Positions 21,511 through 33,571 are shown, counted from the first letter of the stretch. The stretch is 64,000 nt of DNA from Amoebidium appalachense (GCA_963693365.1 CAVNZM010000001.1:1116001-1180000), one strand, 5' to 3'. Numbers and translations are program-made. Notes: generated by a model from the sequence alone, not told the origin.

Positions 21511-22368
21511 CCCTGTCGGCTTTGGACGATCTGTTGGAGCTCGTCGTGGGTGGCCGGGTGCATTATAGACCCTAATGGGGAGTCTTCGGGGGGGATCGGT
21601 CGATAGATGTCGGCCCACATTGGGTCGGCGAGCATCTCCTCGATGTGTGGGTTCCTGCGGGCCGTCCACCGGTGATAAGTTTCACGAATGACGGGCTCCG
21701 TGTCAGCCCACTCCGTGAGGTACTCAGTGCTCGTTGGGGTGACGTGCTTGACTAACGTAGCCGAGACGTTCACACTCCCCCGGTCTAAAATGCTGCTTAG
21801 TGCTCGCCGGAGTTCGTCCACCATACGCTTGCACCGTGCTTCTGCTGCTGCTGTTGCCCGTAACCAAAGGAGTTTTTGCCGTTTCCTTCGGAGTTGGGAC
21901 CTGTATAGTTGTAGTTGCTCCCGCATGGTTGCCTCCCACTCCTCCCACTGCCTCCCTGTGTGAGACAGGTGGGCTGCTGGGGGGGTGGGGTGCTGCTGCA
22001 GGGTGGGTGACCCGTGCCGTGCCTGCTGGCCAGGGTTGCACTCTGCTGCTGTGGGCCGTTGCGGCTGCGTGGGTGTGGTCTGTAGCTGTTGGTTGCCCGT
22101 GGGTGGCCCTGGCAGGGTCTGCAGGCGGGGTGGCCCCTGCTTTGGCTGCCGGTGTGGGCTGCCTGCTTGGGCTTCAGCCTGCGGCTGCTGCTGCTGGCTT
22201 GGTTGCTCCTGTTGGTGCTGTCGGCTGGGTGGCCCGTGCTGGGCCTGCCGGCCGGGGCTGCAATCTGCTGCTGCATGCAGCTGCTGCAGTGTGGGTGTGA
22301 TTTGTTGCTGCTGGCCGGGTAGCCCATGCAGGGCCTGCAGGCTGGGCGGCCCCTGCTGTGGCTGCCGG
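21500..22368 (-). pseudogene. LINE N-terminal Gln-rich segment
   Basis: Imperfect repeats of a Gln/Pro/Gly-rich unit (QxGPPxLQxLxGPP-like) over about 130 residues, then a charged helical region (RQWEEWEATMREQLQLYRSQ onward) and the lead-in to RT. The frame runs into the RT frame with a shift near 21510-21520 in a GGGG/CCCC run. Ordinary LINE ORF1 hallmarks (CCHC, RRM) are not visible. Confidence 0.6.
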
Positions 22369-22438
22369 GCCATCGAATACGCTCACGTTGCCCTTTCAAG
22401 AGGCCTGTAGAAGCACCGTAGTTTTTGAAGTGGGGAAG

Positions 22439-22708
22439 ATGACCAAGGGCGTGGGCAGTAAGGCTTCGAGCAAGTCAACCACAAACAACGGTAGCCGCAA
22501 AAGCCCCCGAAAGGCCAGTCAGGGCAGAGTAGCAACGCCGGCAGCAAAGGGGGCAGTAAAGTGGTTGTGCCCGGTAAGGGTACTGGGGGTACTGGCCTGA
22601 AGGCACCGAAGCCACAGGTGAAGGTACGCAGCAAGGCTGAGCAGAATGCCCAGCGCATCATGCAGGGCATTGACACGACACCTGCATCCTACCGGCCGCG
22701 CAAAAAAG
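22439..22708 (+). CDS. JmjC gene exon 1: basic N-terminus
   Basis: Likely start ATG 22439, giving a Lys/Ser-rich tail (SRKSPRKASQGR). The frame that joins exon 2 (KVVVPGKGTGG, then RSKAEQNAQRIMQGI) is different, so one frame change lies between about 22500 and 22560; it could be a small indel or an unseen intron. Donor GTGAGG at 22709, phase 1. Confidence 0.6.
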
Positions 22709-22871
22709 GTGAGGGGTGCTTACTGTTAGTGTTTGTGACGTACTTGGGTGCCCATATAAGTAGCAGTGTGAAAGCTTTTCCTGTTCAGTTTACCGTTGTT
22801 GCCATACAGCACACATCTACTGTATTTCAACATCATCTCATTCTGAGATCATGTTAACCAGTTTGTGACAG

Positions 22872-23640
22872 TCCACTTGCGAAACATTATGGCTTCACGT
22901 AGAGTGTTAGTGGCTCTTGCCGCGCTACACGCAGCGGAGGCAAAAGGGGAAGGTGTTGCAGTGTCACGTTCGTTTACGTCACCCATTCCTTTTCGCGAAG
23001 CAAGAAAGTTTTTGTTGCAAGATGACGTTTCAAAAACAGTCGTCAAGCACACTGTCGTGCCTGTATCTGAAACGTGGGCCGAACTCAGGCGCACCAAAGC
23101 TAGGTGCTCAATCACTAAGTGTGACGGGCACGAGGACGACAGTTTTTGGTTGTCAAAGATGGAACCAAGTGACCTAGTTGAGCTTTACGACAGGCTCATC
23201 GTAGCTGAGGGGGGCATGTATCTGTCAGATTCTCACGTCGATGGTGCACACATCACAGACAGTCTTTATCCCGACCTCACATACTTCTGTAACCACACCC
23301 CCTTGGGTGTGCAACACTATGAAGAAGAGATGGAAGGGCTCAATCTGGCGCTTGCTTACGCTCAGGTGTCGGTAGTCGGCATAACACGTTTCGCTGGTCA
23401 CGTAGAAGATGCGGGTCTCCCAGCAGCAAGCATTCTCGTTTGTGGTTACAAAGTTTGGTTCGTGCATCCACCATGGCAATACCCACGCATCCTCGAACTT
23501 GCCCGCCAAGGCATCCCTGGATTGGCATGCGAGAATCCTTTGCAGCACAAGTGTTTTCTTCCCCTCTCTGTTTCGTTTCTCATATCACAGGGACTAGCCC
23601 CTGAGGTTGTTGTTCAGGGCCCAGGAGACCTTATTCAAAC
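22872..23640 (+). CDS. JmjC gene exon 2, 5' part: JmjC core
   Basis: Acceptor TTGTGACAG; the first two bases complete a Val codon with exon 1. Contains the JmjC iron ligands His (23399-23401) and Glu (23405-23407) and the strand KVWFVHPP. Stops being host sequence at 23640, where the LTR of the family A copia begins; the last five bases (CAAAC) are the TSD. Confidence 0.85.
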
Positions 23641-24565
23641 TGTTAAAATTGTATAAATATTTGGGATGAAAGCAGAGACACAGTGGTGCAGTGTGAAAAC
23701 ACCACAGACACACACAACAACAAAACACGGAACGATCGGAGCAGTGTACACAACAGACATCAATGTTTAGACACGACTGAACTGAATTTATTCTGATCTT
23801 CGAATAAATACCTGAAATTCCTCTAAGTCCAATCCATACATGATTTCCGACCAGTCGGAAATCAGATCTATCTCTAATAGAAACCAATCACTAAGAACCA
23901 ATTGCTTTCAGAGAGATCCGGTAGCGGAGACGCACACGATAGGACACAGACACTAGTTAAGGTCAACTCGTGTCATCATCAAGGAAATTCTAACCTATGA
24001 CATACTGCAAAGACTCAGACATATCACACTTAACCTTGATGATTGGTTAAAGCCCGGGAACACATGAAAACTAAAGTAAATTAATGAAGTCTAAACACAC
24101 ATGCTATTCTAAGTGTAGCCTAAGTGTGTTACCGTCCAATGAACACGTATTAAGTAACACAAATCTACCTAACATATATTAGTAGAAAAGAAATACGATT
24201 ATACACATGAAGACAAGGAGAGAAAGAAAAGAAAATAAGGAAGGAGAAAGAGGAAGGAAAAGAGAGCACAGATCAACAAACAAGATAGTAATAGCATAAC
24301 TATAACCAGAGATATTTACATACACACGAACATGTACACGTCTCTCCCTGAGTGGGTGGATCCGTGTACACACATATAAATATTCTAATCGATATTACAA
24401 CACACGATTAAAGCCGATACAACACGATTACAAGTATACAAGCATATCGGAGATCGATGCTACACTTTACATAATAGGAGTGTGGCATATACACTAAGCA
24501 TATGAACTGAAACATAACACAAACTGATAAGATCTTACCACATGTAAATACTAGGTATTACAACA
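23641..24565 (-). repeat. Complete family A LTR (outer 3' LTR copy)
   Basis: 925 bp, TGTT to AACA. It differs from the 5' LTR at several sites (for example GATAAG for GAGAAG near its inner end), more than the partial LTR at 24871-25078 does. Confidence 0.92.
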
Positions 24566-24870
24566 GTTGGTTCATGAACCAGTCCGCTTGGATGGGGGGG
24601 GGGGGGGGGGGGGGGGGAGGGGGTTGTCGTTTTATATATAATGACCGCCTTTACTATTTTTATTTTATCCCGTTTCACTCCCAGCGAGGCACTGCCTCAG
24701 GGGAGCTTACCGTCTTCCGCCTAGACACAGATCGTACTGTATAGCACACTCATAAGTCTGACCCCAACTGGCACTATTTTTAGTTACGCCTTATCCCACG
24801 GTTCTAGCCGCAGCAACGCTAGTGGGGAAGTGAGCACAGCTCACTTTAACAACACCAGCCGGGAGCGACT
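24566..24870 (-). other. 305-bp foreign segment inside the 3' LTR region
   Basis: Between a complete LTR and a 208-bp partial LTR. Contains a 24-base G-run and a stretch (about 24655-24760) whose layout, TTATCCCGTTTCACTCCCAG then ACCGTCTTCCGCC, resembles the LINE 3' end at 16975-17050. Probably LINE 3' sequence or LTR-flanking DNA carried in by recombination. Confidence 0.5.
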
Positions 24871-25078
24871 GGATCCGTGTACACACATATAAATATTCTA
24901 ATCGATATTACAATACACGATTAGAGCCGATACAACACGATTACAAGTATACAAGCATATCGGAGATCGATGCTACACTTTACATAATAGGAGTGTGGCA
25001 TATACACTAAGCATGTGAACTGAAACATAACACAAACTGAGAAGATCTTACCATATGTAGATACTACGTATTACAACA
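24871..25078 (-). repeat. Partial family A LTR next to the PPT
   Basis: The first 208 bp of the LTR in element sense, matching the 5' LTR at 30693-30900 almost perfectly and directly abutting the polypurine tract. With 717 bp of the outer LTR it would make exactly one full LTR. Confidence 0.85.
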
Positions 25079-25504
25079 TCCCCACTTAAGACTTTGAAGT
25101 TTGTGTTATCATATCCCCACTGAACTAGTGAAATCTCCCCACTTGAGAACAGAAACGGAAAAAAAAAAAAAATTAAAGTGTGTACTTTTCGGCGGGGGGG
25201 GGGGGGGGGGGGAAGAAGGGGGGGAGGGGGGGAAGGGGGGGGGAAAGGGGGGGGGGGGAGGGGGGGGGGAAGGGGGGGGGGGGGGGGAACCGGGGCAAAA
25301 ACAACGAATATGTATAACGTGTATAGTCGGGGTTGGATTAACTGGGTTTTAAACCAGTGAAAGATAGAGTAGAGTGATGGTACAGGTCAAACCTTATATA
25401 TAAACCCTAAGTGGGCATACCCAGAAAGGCAGTATACATATGAAATAATGATTATGATAAAGTAAGTAGTAAACATTAGAAAATCACTCTTGAAGTAGGA
25501 CGGG

Positions 25505-28500
25505 TCAATCCACAATATCCGGCAGACAAAGTTTAGCACGATGGTTGACATGACTCGGGCCGGGGAGGGGTTTGGTGAGGATGTCAGCTAAGTTGTGGGC
25601 TGATTCAACGTAGTGGACAACCACATCCCCACTTGCAATGTAGTCCTTGGTGTTGTGATACCGGACGGCAATGTGTTTGGTACGGTGCTTGATGCCGGTG
25701 GAGTTGACGATGGCAATGGTCGACTGGTTGTCACAGTACACCGGAGTCGGAGCAAGCATGGGGCAGCCGAGTTCCTTGAAGAGGTCACGGACCCAAGCAA
25801 CTTCTTGGGTGCCAGCATTGAGAGCAATCAGCTCAGCTTCAGTGGTGCTGGTGGCCGTGATGGGCTGGAGACTTGGAGTACCAGATGATGGGCATACCAG
25901 CAAACTCGATGATGTAGCCGGAGGTAGACTTCTTGCTGTCGGCACAACCAGCAAAGTCAGCATCCGTGTAGCATTCGAGTATGGGGGGCTGGGTGGCCGA
26001 GTACTTGTAGTCAATGCCAAGGTCAATGGTACCGAGCAGGTACCAGGCCACACGAGGAGAAGGTCCCAGTGAGTCTTGCCGGGGTTGGTGCTGAACCGAC
26101 CAAGGAAGCCGATGGCATAGGCAATGTCGGGACGTGTGCACCGTGCCACCCAGAGGAGACGGCCGAGTAACTCACGGTAGGGCACGGTGAACGGTTGGGG
26201 GGGGCAGTCAGCCAGGGAGACGGTGGTGCCTGCAGGGATGGGGGTAGACTTGGACTTGGCATCGGTGAGGTTGAAGTCGTGGATGATATCCATGATGTAA
26301 GACCTCTGGTGCATGTGGAGGTGATGGGGATCAGAGTGATTAAAATCAACACCGAGCATACGGTCAAATGGACTCATACGACAGCTGGCCATCTTGCTGA
26401 TGTGGGCAGCCAGGTCACTGGCAGCAGTAGAACCCCGGGTGTTGGTGATGGTGGAGTCGTCGACGTAGTTACCAGCCCGAACCACATCGTTGTTGGGGAA
26501 GAACCGGGGGTAGATGCACGGATCGGTCTTAGTACGGGTCAGGCCATGGGCAAGAAGAATGCCGTCGAGGAAGTCGTACCAAGCCTTGGAGGCTTGCTTG
26601 AGGCCGTACAGGGCTTTCTTGAGTCTCCAGACCTTGCCAAGTGTGGCCATGGTGATGAATCCCGGGGGTTGTTTCATGTAGATGGTCTCGGTGAGTGGGC
26701 TGTTGAGAAAGGCCGTAGACACGTCGAGTTGATGGATGTCATGACCTTCAACAACGGCCAGAGCTAGGATAGCACGGAGAGCAGCCGGACGGATGACAGG
26801 GCTCTCAATCAACTCATAGTCAACACCGTATTGCTGACTGAAGCCTTGAGCAACACCACGTGCCTTGATCTTGGTGTCACCAGCCGAGTTGAGAGTTTTC
26901 TCGGAGACAATCCACTTGAAGCCGACGATGTTAGCACCAGGGGGAGGGTCAACAAGTTCAAAGATGTCTTTGTCGACGAAGGCTTGATACTCAGCAGTGA
27001 GGGCTGACTTGACCTGGTCACCATTGGGTCCGGAACACAGTTGACGGACAAGTTTGGGTAGTTGGTCGATGTTGATGGGGGGACCGGGGGGAACTGGGAG
27101 GGTGGTGGTGGCTTGAAATCCAACATTGCCCTGTAGACGGGCAGAACGACGGGGTGCAGGAACCGGGGGAGGTGGAGACGGGGGGGGGGGAACTTGGAAG
27201 TTCGGAATTGCAGGGGGGGGCAACCTCCGGGCTGGACGGGGCCGAGTGGAAGTTGTCGGGGGAGCCGGGTCGGATGGGTGTGACGTTGCCAGGGGCAGGA
27301 TGAGGGTCGGCAGGCTGGACGGGCACGGGGGCAGGGGGGCCGGTGGGGGGGGGTGTCGGGGGAACGACGATGGCAGGAGGGGGGCCAGAGTACACCAGAC
27401 AAACATCATCTTCAGTGTCAACTGTGGGGGGTGGGGTGGTCGAGGTAGCAGTGGTGTCGGGGGTCAGAAGTGTTGATGGAATGTCGGACGGGAGATAAGC
27501 TGATTCGTCGAAAATCACATCACGGAAGAGGCCGACACGATGGGTGGTGGGATTGAAGATCCGGTGGCAGTGTGATGGAAGATCATAGCCGTTATACATG
27601 CCGAGTTTGACGGTGGGGGCCAGCTTGTTCCGTTTAGAGGCTGGCACATGAGTGTAGGCAGGGCAACCGAACACCTTGAGCTCGGAGATGTCGGGCTTGA
27701 CACCGTAGAAAACCTCGAATGGTGTACGACCATTGGCAGTCGTGGACGGGGTGACGTTGATGATGTAAGCGGCATGTTGGAGGGCCTCAGCCCACAGTTT
27801 GGGGGACAGAGACTGATCTTGGACTTGATGGAGGAGGCAACGAACAATCTCTTGGAGGAACCGCATACGACGTTCAACATAGCCGTTCAGTTGAGGGCAG
27901 TCCACCGGAGCATAGCTGGCCTTGATGCCCTGGGAGAGGCAAAAAGCACGGGTAGCCTTGGAGGTGAACTCAGAGCCGGAGTCGAAGTGGTAGACACCAA
28001 CTTTGGAGGGGGCATGGGTAGCAACGAGGTTGGTGTGAGCTGTGAGAATGTCCAGGGTGGTTGTACGGTCGGCCATCGGGTAGATCTTGACGAGTCCAGA
28101 GGCACGGCAGACAGTGACGAGAGCAACCTTGGAACCTCCGTACGATGTTGTGGTAGGCTCAAAAAAATCCCAATGCCATTCATGACCGGGGATGTTGGAG
28201 TGAGGACGGTCACCCTTGAACGGAGCCTTGGTGGTTTTACCCATAATGCAGCCATGACAATCAGGAACATCACAGTCGAGGACAGACGAGGGGAGACCAA
28301 TGACAAGGTCGTGTTTCACCATGTCCTTGATGCTGGTCATAGCACGGTGCCCCAGACGATGGTGCCAGATGGATGGGTTAACACTGGTAGTGGCAGCCAG
28401 AGCCACAGGACGAGTGGGTGGTTGAATGGTGTAGTCCTTGAAGTAATACAGACCGTTGTGTAGACGGAGGTTGACGAGATGACGGCCGGTGAGTCGGTCG

Positions 28501-29912
28501 AAGAGGAATGACGGAGTGGAGGCATCATTCAAATCACCCTTGATGTATTCGGCAGCAGCTTGGGATGTTGAAATGAGGAAGGCTTGGCCAGACGGGGTGT
28601 AGTAGGCTTCAATGGTAAGGGTGGCAGTCCCATGGTCGGTGGTGGTGTTGATGACGATATGGCCGGTGTGAGTGGCCAAGACGGGGGTGCCATTGAAGGC
28701 AGCAACGGGAGTCGGTGTCGGAAGGGGAGTGAGGTCATGGAAGAACTCACGGGTGGGGCAGACATTCATGTTGCACCCGGAATCCCAGGCAGGGTCGGAG
28801 GACACGGGGACGGAGCTAACATTGTATGCCGAGAAAGCAAAGGAGACAGATTTCTCACTGCCTTGACGGGAACGGTTGTGTCTGGACATACGGCATTTCG
28901 GCTCAGGGCAATCGATGATCGTGTGATCAGGCTCGTGGCAGTAGGAGCATGCTTTCACGGACGGGGTGTTAGAACGAGCCGGGGAATCAGAACGACGGGA
29001 ACCCGAGAAACGGGAACGACTGGGGGAACGAGACGTGGACCGGAAGGCAGGCCGGTGGGGGGAACGGGATCGGGTGTGCTGACGGGAGAGACGAGTTCGG
29101 AGGTCCGTGCCAGGGGTACGGTCAAGTCGGTTGCGTAAGTCACTGCGAGGAAGATCACGGGGGGGAGCACTGGCATTTAATGCCATGCTGGACTTGGAGA
29201 CACGGTGGGTACGGTTGCTCCGGAGTTGCATCTTGAGGTCTTGACGTAACTCGATGCCCTTGACGTGGTTGTGGAGGGACTCGAAGTCGGGGAATAGCTT
29301 ATCACCGAAGTGATAGTCTTCGATAAGACGGTTGAACTCAGGGGTGAGGTCGTCTCTGGTGGTGAGTTCATTGAAGAACTTCTCAGCGAGACGAGTGAAG
29401 TGAATGGACTCATCTTGGAGGGACTGGAGCTGGTTCACGATGGTCTGCAGACGACTCAGGTAGGTGGTGAATGATTCACCGGGCTGAAGGGCACAGGCAT
29501 TCCACTGACGGTGAAGGATGCGGATCTGATCGGGTTTGCCTTGGAGGTAGTGTTGACGGAATTTCCACATGGCCCGTTCAGGGTCCATGCCAATACGGTA
29601 CTGGGCAACGGTGGTGAGGACGGAAGGGTCGATGTTCTGTATCATATGGAGCAGGAGGCAATTGCGGGCCTCCTTGAGTTCCGCGGTAGTGCCGTAGCCA
29701 TAGAAGGGGGGTTCACCGTCAACCGCGACGGTGGTAGGGGGAACGTAGTTGTCAGCAAGTACAACATCCACGAGTCGGACACCTTTAGTGCCGGTCATCA
29801 TGCCGAGAAAAATGATTTCCCATTGAAAATAGGTGGTTTTGCTATCGGGACCAGTCTTCCCTTCACCTTTCCACATGGTTATTTTGTTTACACCAGTTTT
29901 GTTTGGATCCAT
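25505..29912 (-). pseudogene. Copia A gag-pol (first copy)
   Basis: Start ATG at 29912-29910 (MDPNKTGVNK), shared with the other copies; the longer frame up to 30221 is LTR translation. Gag with CCHC knuckle CSYCHEPDHTIIDC, protease WDSGCN, GAG-pre-integrase HHRLGH, integrase with DSGSEF and VERRM, then RT with NYVDDSTIT and RNase H with EAELIALN and DNQSTIAI, stop at about 25505. A single frame change in the G-run near 27213-27221, inside the proline-rich linker before RT, splits it into two frames. All catalytic motifs are present, so this is the best-preserved family A copy. Confidence 0.93.
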
Positions 29913-29974
29913 GATTGAAAAACGAGCGCTAGTTCTAGATGTGTGTAGGGAGCGTGCAAAAGGGCTGCATAACC

Positions 29975-30900
29975 TGTTAAAATTGTATAAATATTTGGGA
30001 TGAAAGCAGAGACACAGTGGTGCAGTGTGAAAACACCACAGACACACACAACAACAAAACACGGAACGATCGGAGTAGTGTACACAACAGACATCAATGT
30101 TTAGACACGACTGAACTGAATTTATTCTGATCTTCGAATAAATACCTGAAATTCCTCTAAGTCCAATCCATACATGATTTCCGACCAGTCGGAAATCAGA
30201 TCTATCTCTAATAGAAACCAATCACTAAGAACCAATTGCTTTCAGAGAGATCCGGTACGCGGAGACGCACACGATAGGACACAGACACTAGTTAAGGTCA
30301 ACTCGTGTCATCATCAAGGAAATTCTAACCTATGACATACTGCAAAGACTCAGACATATCACACTTAACCTTGATGATTGGTTAAAGCCCGGCAACACAT
30401 GAAAACTAAAGTAAATTAATGAAGTCTAAACACACATGCTATTCTAAGTGTAGCCTAAGTGTGTTACCGTCCAATGAACACGTATTAAGTAACACAAATC
30501 TACCTAACATATATTAGTAGAAAAGAAATACGATTATACACATGAAGACAAGGAGAGAAAGAAAAGAAAATAAGGAAGGAGAAAGAGAAAGGAAAAGAGA
30601 GCACAGATCAACAAACAAGATAGTAATAGCATAACTATAACCAGAGATATTTATGTACACACGAACATGTACACGTCTCTCCCTGAGTGGGTGGATCCGT
30701 GTACACACATATAAATATTCTAATCGATATTACAATACACGATTAGAGCCGATACAACACGATTACAAGTATACAAGCATATCGGAGATCGATGCTACAC
30801 TTTACATAATAGGAGTGTGGCATATACACTAAGCATATGAACTGAAACATAACACAAACTGAGAAGATCTTACCATATGTAGATACTACGTATTACAACA
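29975..30900 (-). repeat. Family A 5' LTR
   Basis: 926 bp, TGTT to AACA, right next to the TSD copy at 30901-30905. Internal sequence begins at 29974 with GGTTATGCAG on the minus strand, where the primer-binding site should be; it does not start with the usual TGG. Confidence 0.92.
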
Positions 30901-30905
30901 CAAAC

Positions 30906-31102
30906 AACACCGCTTGCACTGCACTATGGGTTTCAGTGCGGGCCAAACGTATCGTTTGCGGTGAACACTGCCACAAAGAAGTGGTTAAACCGCTTGGGAG
31001 AATACGAGGCGTGTAGCTGCTGGGAGCATTTCATGCCCGACGTCCCAAAGATGATTCGTGCGTTTCACTCAGTTCAACAGCACAATTTGCCCGTTGCTTG
31101 TG
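30906..31102 (+). CDS. JmjC gene exon 2, 3' part: distal histidine
   Basis: Resumes after the second TSD copy (30901-30905). The frame continues as TTPLALHYGFQCGPN, with the third iron ligand His at 30922-30924, then a Cys-containing helical stretch (YEACSCWEHF). Donor GTGCAT at 31103 leaves phase 1, matching exon 3. Confidence 0.8.
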
Positions 31103-31109
31103 GTGCATC

Positions 31110-31315
31110 CCCCCCCCCCCCCCCCCCTCCCCCCCCCCCCCCTTGTCCCGCCCGCACCAGCGCAACCACCTAGTGATAGGGTATTACGGCATGAAAAGTT
31201 TACGTTTTGACCTATAGTGTACACGCTGTGCACCACCGCAACCACTTAGTCATACCGTATTACGACATGAAAAGTTTAGGGGTCGACCCATAGTGTACAC
31301 TGTGCTTCAAGTTAT
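31110..31315. repeat. C-run and ~75-bp tandem duplication in JmjC intron 2
   Basis: A 33-base C-rich run then two diverged copies of a unit containing CGCAACCAC, TACG(G/A)CATGAAAAGTTTA and CCTATAGTGTACAC-like sequence. Non-coding. Confidence 0.7.
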
Positions 31316-31465
31316 ATTCAGTTTTTGTTTTGTACACTGTGCGTGTATATGTGTCCTTGCAGGTCATTTACAGTCTCGACTTATGCGATGATGGTGTGTG
31401 ATTGGTGAATCTTTGTGTTTTTGCGTGCAATGTTTCATAAGCAACCCCTCACCCTCACAACATAG

Positions 31466-31679
31466 ATCCTCCTCCTGAGCCGGACTTCGGCAGCAACAGT
31501 TCGGAGAGCGACTATGCGCCCGGGGGAAGCGAGTCGGAGGAGTCGGAGGAGTCTGAGGAGACGACCCCCAAGGGCGACAACAAGAAGTCCCGCCCCAAGA
31601 AGCAGGGCCCGCCGGCGGACGATGCGGTCCTCAGCGACCCCCTGAGGATGACCTATTACAGGGTCATCCACTCCGAAAG
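31466..31679 (+). CDS. JmjC gene exon 3: acidic linker
   Basis: Acceptor ACAACATAG, donor GTATGT at 31680, phase 1 to phase 2. Encodes a Pro/Asp/Ser/Glu-rich linker (ESEESEESEE) with a basic patch (KKSRPKKQ, possible nuclear localisation signal) and then MTYYRVIHSER. Confidence 0.8.
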
Positions 31680-31682
31680 GTA

Positions 31683-31905
31683 TGTGTGTGTGTTTGTTAT
31701 GTGAATCATGTTGTTGTTATGTATAATATGGTGTTGGTAATGTGTTTTGTGTTAACAATGTGTGTGTTTGTTATGTGAATCATGTTGTTGTTATGCCAAT
31801 ATGGTGTTGGTAATGTGTTTTGTGTTAACAATGTGTGTGTTTGTTATGTGAATCATGTTGTTGTTATGCCAATATGGTGTTGGTAATGTGTTTTGTGTTA
31901 ACACT
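31683..31905. repeat. 71-bp minisatellite in JmjC intron 3
   Basis: Three copies of a unit with TTATGTGAATCATGTTG and GGTGTTGGTAATGTG. It directly follows the exon 3 donor. Confidence 0.9.
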
Positions 31906-32158
31906 GTATTAATCTGCCGGCATTTGGTATGGTATGGTTTGGTGAGGTAGTGCCCCCCTGTATTGTCAAGTTGGGCTGTCCTTTTTGGCCTCATACACAT
32001 ACACACAGCTCTTGTTACTCTTCTGTCAAGGGATTAGCATATGTCTAGTTTAGTGAGGTTGGGAGCTTCTTAGAAATCCGTATATTAGTTCGCTTGTTTT
32101 GACTTTTGTTTATGTTCGCTTGCTGCTCTTTTATACTCCTTTTCTTTCCCCCTGCCCC

Positions 32159-32190
<32 letters not shown>

Positions 32191-32362
32191 AAAAAAACAA
32201 AACAAAAAAAACACACACACACACACACACACACCCACCCCACCACCTCTCACCACCAACATTCACCCACATCAAACCCCCTAATGCGAAATCTAATAAC
32301 AATATACCGAACCAGCATACATACATGCACGTGTGGATGGACACACGATCACAAAACATTTC
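31906..32362. other. Remaining JmjC intron 3 sequence
   Basis: Contains a C-run (about 32152-32179), an A-rich block and a (CA)n tract (32210-32233), all in gene sense. No gene seen. Confidence 0.7.
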
Positions 32363-33295
32363 TGTTAAATTGTATAAGTATTTTGGGATGAAAGCAGAGA
32401 CACAGTGGTGCAGTGTGAAAACACCACAGACACACAACAACAAAACACGGAAGGATCGGAGAAGTGTACACAACAGACATCAATGTTTAGACACGACTGA
32501 ACTCAATTTATTTTGATCGCTAATAAATACCTGAAATTCCCTTAAGTTAAATCCATACATGATTTCCGACCAGTCGGAAATCAGATCTATGTCTAAAATA
32601 ACCAATCACAATTAACTGATTATTTCCCGGATAGATCCGGAGACACAGGAACGCACACCATAGGTCACAGCTATAAGAAAGAAAAGAGGTGAAGAGTAAC
32701 GAGGAAAGAGGTGATGTTTCTAACCTATCATCGGCTACAAAGACTCAGACATTTTCTGACTAAGTCCACTGATTGGATATAGTACGGCAACACACAAAAC
32801 AAAAGTGTTTGACTAAGCTATGAATCATACCTGACAAGCTAAAGTGTAGCCTAAGTGTTTTTCTACCAATCAAAACATAACGAGTAATATAAATCTACTC
32901 AACGTATATTAGTGAGAGAGAAATATAATTATGTGAAAGGAAACAAGAGAAGAAAGAAAGAGAAAAGAAAGAAGAAGAAAGAGGAAAAAGAAAAGAAAGC
33001 AGGACAGAAAACACGAACAGCAAAACACAGTTATAACCGAAGATATTCATGTACACATAACATGTACACGTTTCTCCCTCACTGGGTAGACTCGTGTACC
33101 TATAATCAGTTGCTGTAATCGATATCTAAACACACGAATATAGCCGACACAACACGATTACAAGTACTCAAATACACTGGAGATCGATGTCATAATTTAC
33201 GTACAAGGAGCACATCTTTTTCATTAAGTAAATGAATGAAAACATAACACGAACTGAGAAGATCTTACAATATGTAAATACTACGTATTATAACA
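32363..33295 (-). mobile_element. Solo LTR, family A variant 2
   Basis: 933 bp, TGTT to AACA, flanked by ATTTC on both sides (32358-32362 and 33296-33300). It belongs to a second LTR type (CATATTGTAAGATC, CAGTGTATTTGAG) also found at 48844, 58858 and 61090. Sits in JmjC intron 3, 47 bp before exon 4. Formed by recombination between the LTRs of a full element. Confidence 0.95.
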
Positions 33296-33342
33296 ATTTC
33301 TGGAAACAAAATGTAACCATTAAAACCATGAATTTACCACAG

Positions 33343-33571
33343 ATTCGAGTTTCTGCCTGCCGACAAGCGGTTCTCAACCATGAAGGGTATCCCCGACGAG
33401 GAGATGCGCCTGGCCCTCAAGGCCCGCGGCATCGTCATCGACGAGGCCGGCAACCGCAAGACTGGTGCAAGCGGTGGGAAGGCCAGCACCGGCTCGGCCA
33501 AGCGCGGGGGGGCAACGTCAGACGACGACGACCCCGACAAGCTCTCACCGGTCCAAACCGTCGACAAACTG
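33343..33571 (+). CDS. JmjC gene exon 4
   Basis: Acceptor TTACCACAG, donor GTATGT at 33572. Starts in phase 2 and ends in phase 0. Encodes FEFLPADKRFSTM, a charged helix (EEMRLALKARG) and a Gly/Ser/Asp linker. Host exon 48 bp downstream of the solo LTR. Confidence 0.8.

Larger units (their letters stand above)
16960..22368 (-). mobile_element. LINE with RT and RNase H, 15-bp TSD
   Basis: Flanked by GCCATCGAATACGCT at 16945-16959 and 22369-22383. The minus-strand 3' end has an A-rich tail (T-rich on the plus strand from 16959). Domain order on the minus strand: Gln/Pro-rich leader, coiled helical segment, RT with FADD, an acidic middle region, RNase H and a CCHC knuckle. I see no endonuclease, so the 5' end may be truncated. 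The frame changes several times, always at or near C/G homopolymers. It sits in the 5' region of the JmjC gene, in the opposite orientation. Confidence 0.93.
23641..30900 (-). mobile_element. Ty1/copia family A element in JmjC exon 2
   Basis: Flanked by CAAAC (23636-23640 and 30901-30905). 5' LTR 29975-30900, internal region with one gag-pol gene, PPT AAGTGGGGA next to 25079, and an unusual composite 3' LTR region (23641-25078). A G-rich tract (25196-25288) lies in the 3' untranslated part; the sister element has the same tract at 44165-44281. Domain order Gag, protease, integrase, RT, RNase H is that of copia. Confidence 0.95.

Noticed and set aside
24566-24870. Independent LTR or MITE with its own TSD
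   Set aside because: Flanks are a full and a partial LTR of the host element rather than a duplicated target; no terminal repeats seen.
28584-29138. Opposite-strand frames along the copia genes
   Set aside because: Long antisense frames arise from the biased C-ending codon use of gag-pol and recur identically in each copy.
29913-30221. Extended start of the copia A gag frame
   Set aside because: It lies in the LTR and leader; the other copies start at the conserved MDPNKTG.
22872-31102. TET/JBP-type oxygenase
   Set aside because: The motif order (H-x-E with K-x-W strand, then Q-G-P-G-D and distal His) matches JmjC of KDM4/KDM5 type, not TET/JBP.
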